Below, in pieces: positions 6,023 to 7,500 of a stretch of 7,500 nucleotides of DNA. The position numbers were made by a program, and so were the translations under genes. Source of the DNA: Christensenella sp. UBA1260 (GTDB taxonomy: Bacteria; Bacillota; Clostridia; Christensenellales; CAG-917). The DNA is taken from assembly GCA_002308155.1 (NCBI GenBank), contig DBVQ01000054.1, positions 14,896 through 22,395 of the forward strand, given 5' to 3'. A model generated the notes under the pieces. The model had not been told where the DNA came from, made no database searches, and worked only from the letters and a program-made list of their open reading frames with translations. Numbering within the stretch: the first letter of the stretch is position 1; every line of letters starts with the position of its first letter.

Positions 6023-6143
6023 GGATTGAGCGGATTGGAATATTTTTTTGTGAGCGTCATAGGTTTTATTGACGAGATTCGACAAGCCTCGACCTTCTTT
6101 GCCGAAAACTTCGTCAAAAAATGAGATATTTTTGAGGTGAAAC
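6023..6143 (+). other. Leader region upstream of the deacetylase gene, with possible alternative hairpins
   Basis: No plus-strand promoter convinced me here. CGTCA (6055-6059) can pair with TGACG (6070-6074), and TTGACGA (6069-6075) can instead pair with TCGTCAA (6111-6117), so the two folds would exclude each other. The ribosome binding site GAGGTGA (6134-6140) lies just before the GTG start at 6144. No open frame here looks like a gene. Confidence 0.25.
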
Positions 6144-6914
6144 GTGATATTGACGCTGAAAAGGCAAAGCATAGTGTCTTTTGTTGCATATTTTGTTGTT
6201 GCTGTCGTGCTTTTGATTTCAATTGGCGCAACTTCAACGGCGGGAGTGTTTTTTTGCTCGTCCACAAGGAAAATCCCTGTGTATAGAGTGGCGCAAAGCG
6301 ATGAAGATAAGGTCATTGCGCTCACTTTTGATGCGGCGTGGGGAGCGGACAAGACGCAGGGAATACTTGACATAATGCAAAAATATGACGCAAAGGGCAC
6401 GTTTTTCCTCGTCGGCTTTTGGATTGACAAGTTTGAGGACGAAACAAAAGCCATTGCGGATGCCGGTTTTGACATTGGCAACCACTCAAAAAACCATTTG
6501 AATATGCCAAAGCTCAGCGAGGATGCAATCCGTGATGAAATCTCATACGTCAACGACAAAGTGTTTGAGCTGACGGGCATAAAACCAACGTATTTTCGAG
6601 CGCCGTATGGGGATTATGACAACAAACTCATGACAGTGCTTGAAGATATGGGCATGACGGGGGTGCAATGGTCAATTGACAGCCTTGATTGGAAGGGGTT
6701 ATCTGCAAAGCAGATATATGACAGAGTTGTGCCCAAAGCAAAGAGCGGAGATATCGTGCTTTTTCACAACAACAGCGACAATATTCTTGAGGCTCTGCCC
6801 ATTGTGCTCGCAGGGCTCAAAGACGCGGGATTTAAGTTTGTAAAACTCAGCGAACTTGTGCTGACAGAAAACTATAGCATAGACGCAAACGGCGTTCAAC
6901 ACGCAGCAGCATAA
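6144..6914 (+). CDS. PdaB-like polysaccharide deacetylase (NodB domain), membrane-anchored
   Basis: The 256-residue product has a short basic N-terminus and one hydrophobic span (about 9-30), a signal anchor that puts the enzyme outside the membrane. The NodB carbohydrate esterase 4 domain spans about 55-240. Motif 1 reads TFDAAWG (61-67), motif 2 is HSKNH (114-118), motif 3 is FRAPYG (151-156), motif 4 is DSLDW (179-183) and motif 5 is LFHNN (206-210). Canonical motif 1 is TFDDGP. Here Asp63, the general base, is kept, but the next residue, normally the metal-binding Asp, is Ala64. The Trp-Gly pair after it resembles the sporulation protein PdaB (FDISWG), so I read it as PdaB-like rather than a standard chitin or peptidoglycan deacetylase. 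The start is GTG with GAGG 6 nt upstream. The chain ends shortly after the domain. It shares its strand with the SSB-like gene, 34 bp downstream. Confidence 0.88.
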   Translation: MILTLKRQSIVSFVAYFVVAVVLLISIGATSTAGVFFCSSTRKIPVYRVAQSDEDKVIALTFDAAWGADKTQGILDIMQKYDAKGTFFLVGFWIDKFEDETKAIADAGFDIGNHSKNHLNMPKLSEDAIRDEISYVNDKVFELTGIKPTYFRAPYGDYDNKLMTVLEDMGMTGVQWSIDSLDWKGLSAKQIYDRVVPKAKSGDIVLFHNNSDNILEALPIVLAGLKDAGFKFVKLSELVLTENYSIDANGVQHAAA

Positions 6915-6948
6915 AACAAATACACCTTAGATTTAGGAGAACAACAAG

Positions 6949-7500
6949 ATGAGTTACCTTGAAATGTACAACAACAGAGTGTATCTCACGGGAAACGTCG
7001 TGAGTGAACCGGAGTTTTCGCACGAGATTATGGGAGAGGGCTTTTTTGACCTGACTATATCAGTCAAAAGGCTGAGCGGACAGGACGACCTTATTCCGCT
7101 CACGATTTCCGAGCGGATTATGGAGGGCAACAGCTTTGAAATCGGCAATCTAATCGGGGTTGTTGGACAACTGAGAAGCTACAACAAACTTGTCGGCGAC
7201 AAGTCAAAACTTGTGCTTAAAGTGTTTGTGAGAGAGCTTTCCGCGCCGGATTTGACCTCGCCCAACAAGATTGAGTTGTCGGGGTTTGTGTGCAAGCCGC
7301 CTATTTATCGCACGACGCCTTTCAAGCGCGAGATAGCGGACCTGCTGATTGCTGTCAACAGGGCATATAATAAGTCGGATTATATTCCCGCAATCGCTTG
7401 GGGGAGAAACGCAAGATATGCCAACACTTTCCAAGTGGGCGAGAAGGTTTTTTTGGAGGGAAGAATCCAATCGCGCATATATCAAAAACAACTTTTTGAC
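6949..7500 (+). CDS. SSB-like protein with two tandem OB domains (3' partial)
   Basis: The frame is open for 184 residues from ATG 6949 to the right edge. AGGAG (6935-6939) lies 9 nt before the start. Two regions resemble single-stranded DNA-binding protein. The first, about 9-97, has NRVYLTGNVVSEPEF, the usual SSB opening, then diverges. The second, about 106-184, is closer to SSB: NKIELSGFVCKPPIYR, LLIAVNRAY (132-140), IPAIAWGRNAR (146-156), and FLEGRIQSRIY (168-178). Trp151 sits where the base-stacking Trp54 of E. coli SSB falls in VVWRK. SSB coats single-stranded DNA in replication and repair, and many bacterial forms have one OB domain per chain with an acidic C-terminal tip. Here the C-terminus is outside the window, so the tip cannot be checked. 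The first domain lacks the Trp and may be structural. The gene could be an accessory ssb paralogue rather than the main ssb, since rpsF and rpsR are not its neighbours on the visible side. Confidence 0.85.
   Translation, partial: MSYLEMYNNRVYLTGNVVSEPEFSHEIMGEGFFDLTISVKRLSGQDDLIPLTISERIMEGNSFEIGNLIGVVGQLRSYNKLVGDKSKLVLKVFVRELSAPDLTSPNKIELSGFVCKPPIYRTTPFKREIADLLIAVNRAYNKSDYIPAIAWGRNARYANTFQVGEKVFLEGRIQSRIYQKQLFD

Noticed and set aside
6038..6063. SigG-like sporulation promoter upstream of the deacetylase (GAATA and CATAGG)
   Set aside because: The spacer is 15 bp instead of about 17-18 and the -10 element departs from CATNHTA, so the match is too weak to claim.
5968..6267. N-terminal extension of the minus-strand membrane protein to an ATG at 6267
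   Set aside because: It would cover the consensus promoter and run opposite the deacetylase start; the extension looks like random Lys/Ser/Gln-rich translation.
6014..6580. 188-residue minus-strand open frame
   Set aside because: It lies opposite the deacetylase coding region, is Ser-rich with no recognisable motif, and has no visible ribosome binding site.

Overview
The window looks like a chromosomal stretch of a Gram-positive, moderately low-GC bacterium, most likely an uncultured member of the Clostridia (Bacillota). Evidence is the Bacillota-style order tsaE-tsaB-rimI, strong AGGAGG-type ribosome binding sites mixed with TTG and GTG starts, a PdaB-like (sporulation-type) polysaccharide deacetylase, and the D-Ala-D-Ala ligase subtype. 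TGA is used as a stop, so the standard bacterial code applies. I see no insertion sequence, phage gene, CRISPR array, tRNA or rRNA.

Layout. Bases 1-3831 hold a tightly packed plus-strand operon: tsaE (5' end outside the window), tsaB, rimI, an alpha/beta hydrolase and a membrane-fused MurF-like ligase. The genes overlap or lie within 16 bp of one another. A 134-bp AT-rich gap precedes ddl (3966-5084), on the same strand. Converging on ddl is a minus-strand gene for an unrecognised membrane protein (5967-5152). A strong hairpin terminator between the two (5103-5134) is oriented mainly for the minus-strand gene. Its start has a full-consensus TTGACA/TATAAT promoter whose -10 box lies only 6 nt from the ATG, which predicts a leaderless mRNA. 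Diverging from it are a PdaB-like deacetylase (6144-6914) and a tandem-OB SSB-like gene that runs off the right edge (6949-7500).

How the genes work together. TsaE and TsaB are two of the proteins that make the t6A modification at tRNA position 37; TsaD is not in the window. RimI is the N-terminal acetyltransferase usually found with them. The MurF-like ligase and Ddl point to one pathway: Ddl makes D-Ala-D-Ala and MurF attaches it to the peptidoglycan stem peptide. The ligase has about five membrane helices where MurF normally has its UDP-substrate domain, which is the most unusual protein feature here. The hydrolase lies 1 bp from the ligase and may act in the same envelope process, but its substrate cannot be read from sequence. 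The deacetylase is also an envelope enzyme.

The points most worth a second look are the membrane-fused MurF-like ligase, the leaderless consensus promoter, and a hairpin at the rimI/hydrolase junction that would hide the hydrolase ribosome binding site.
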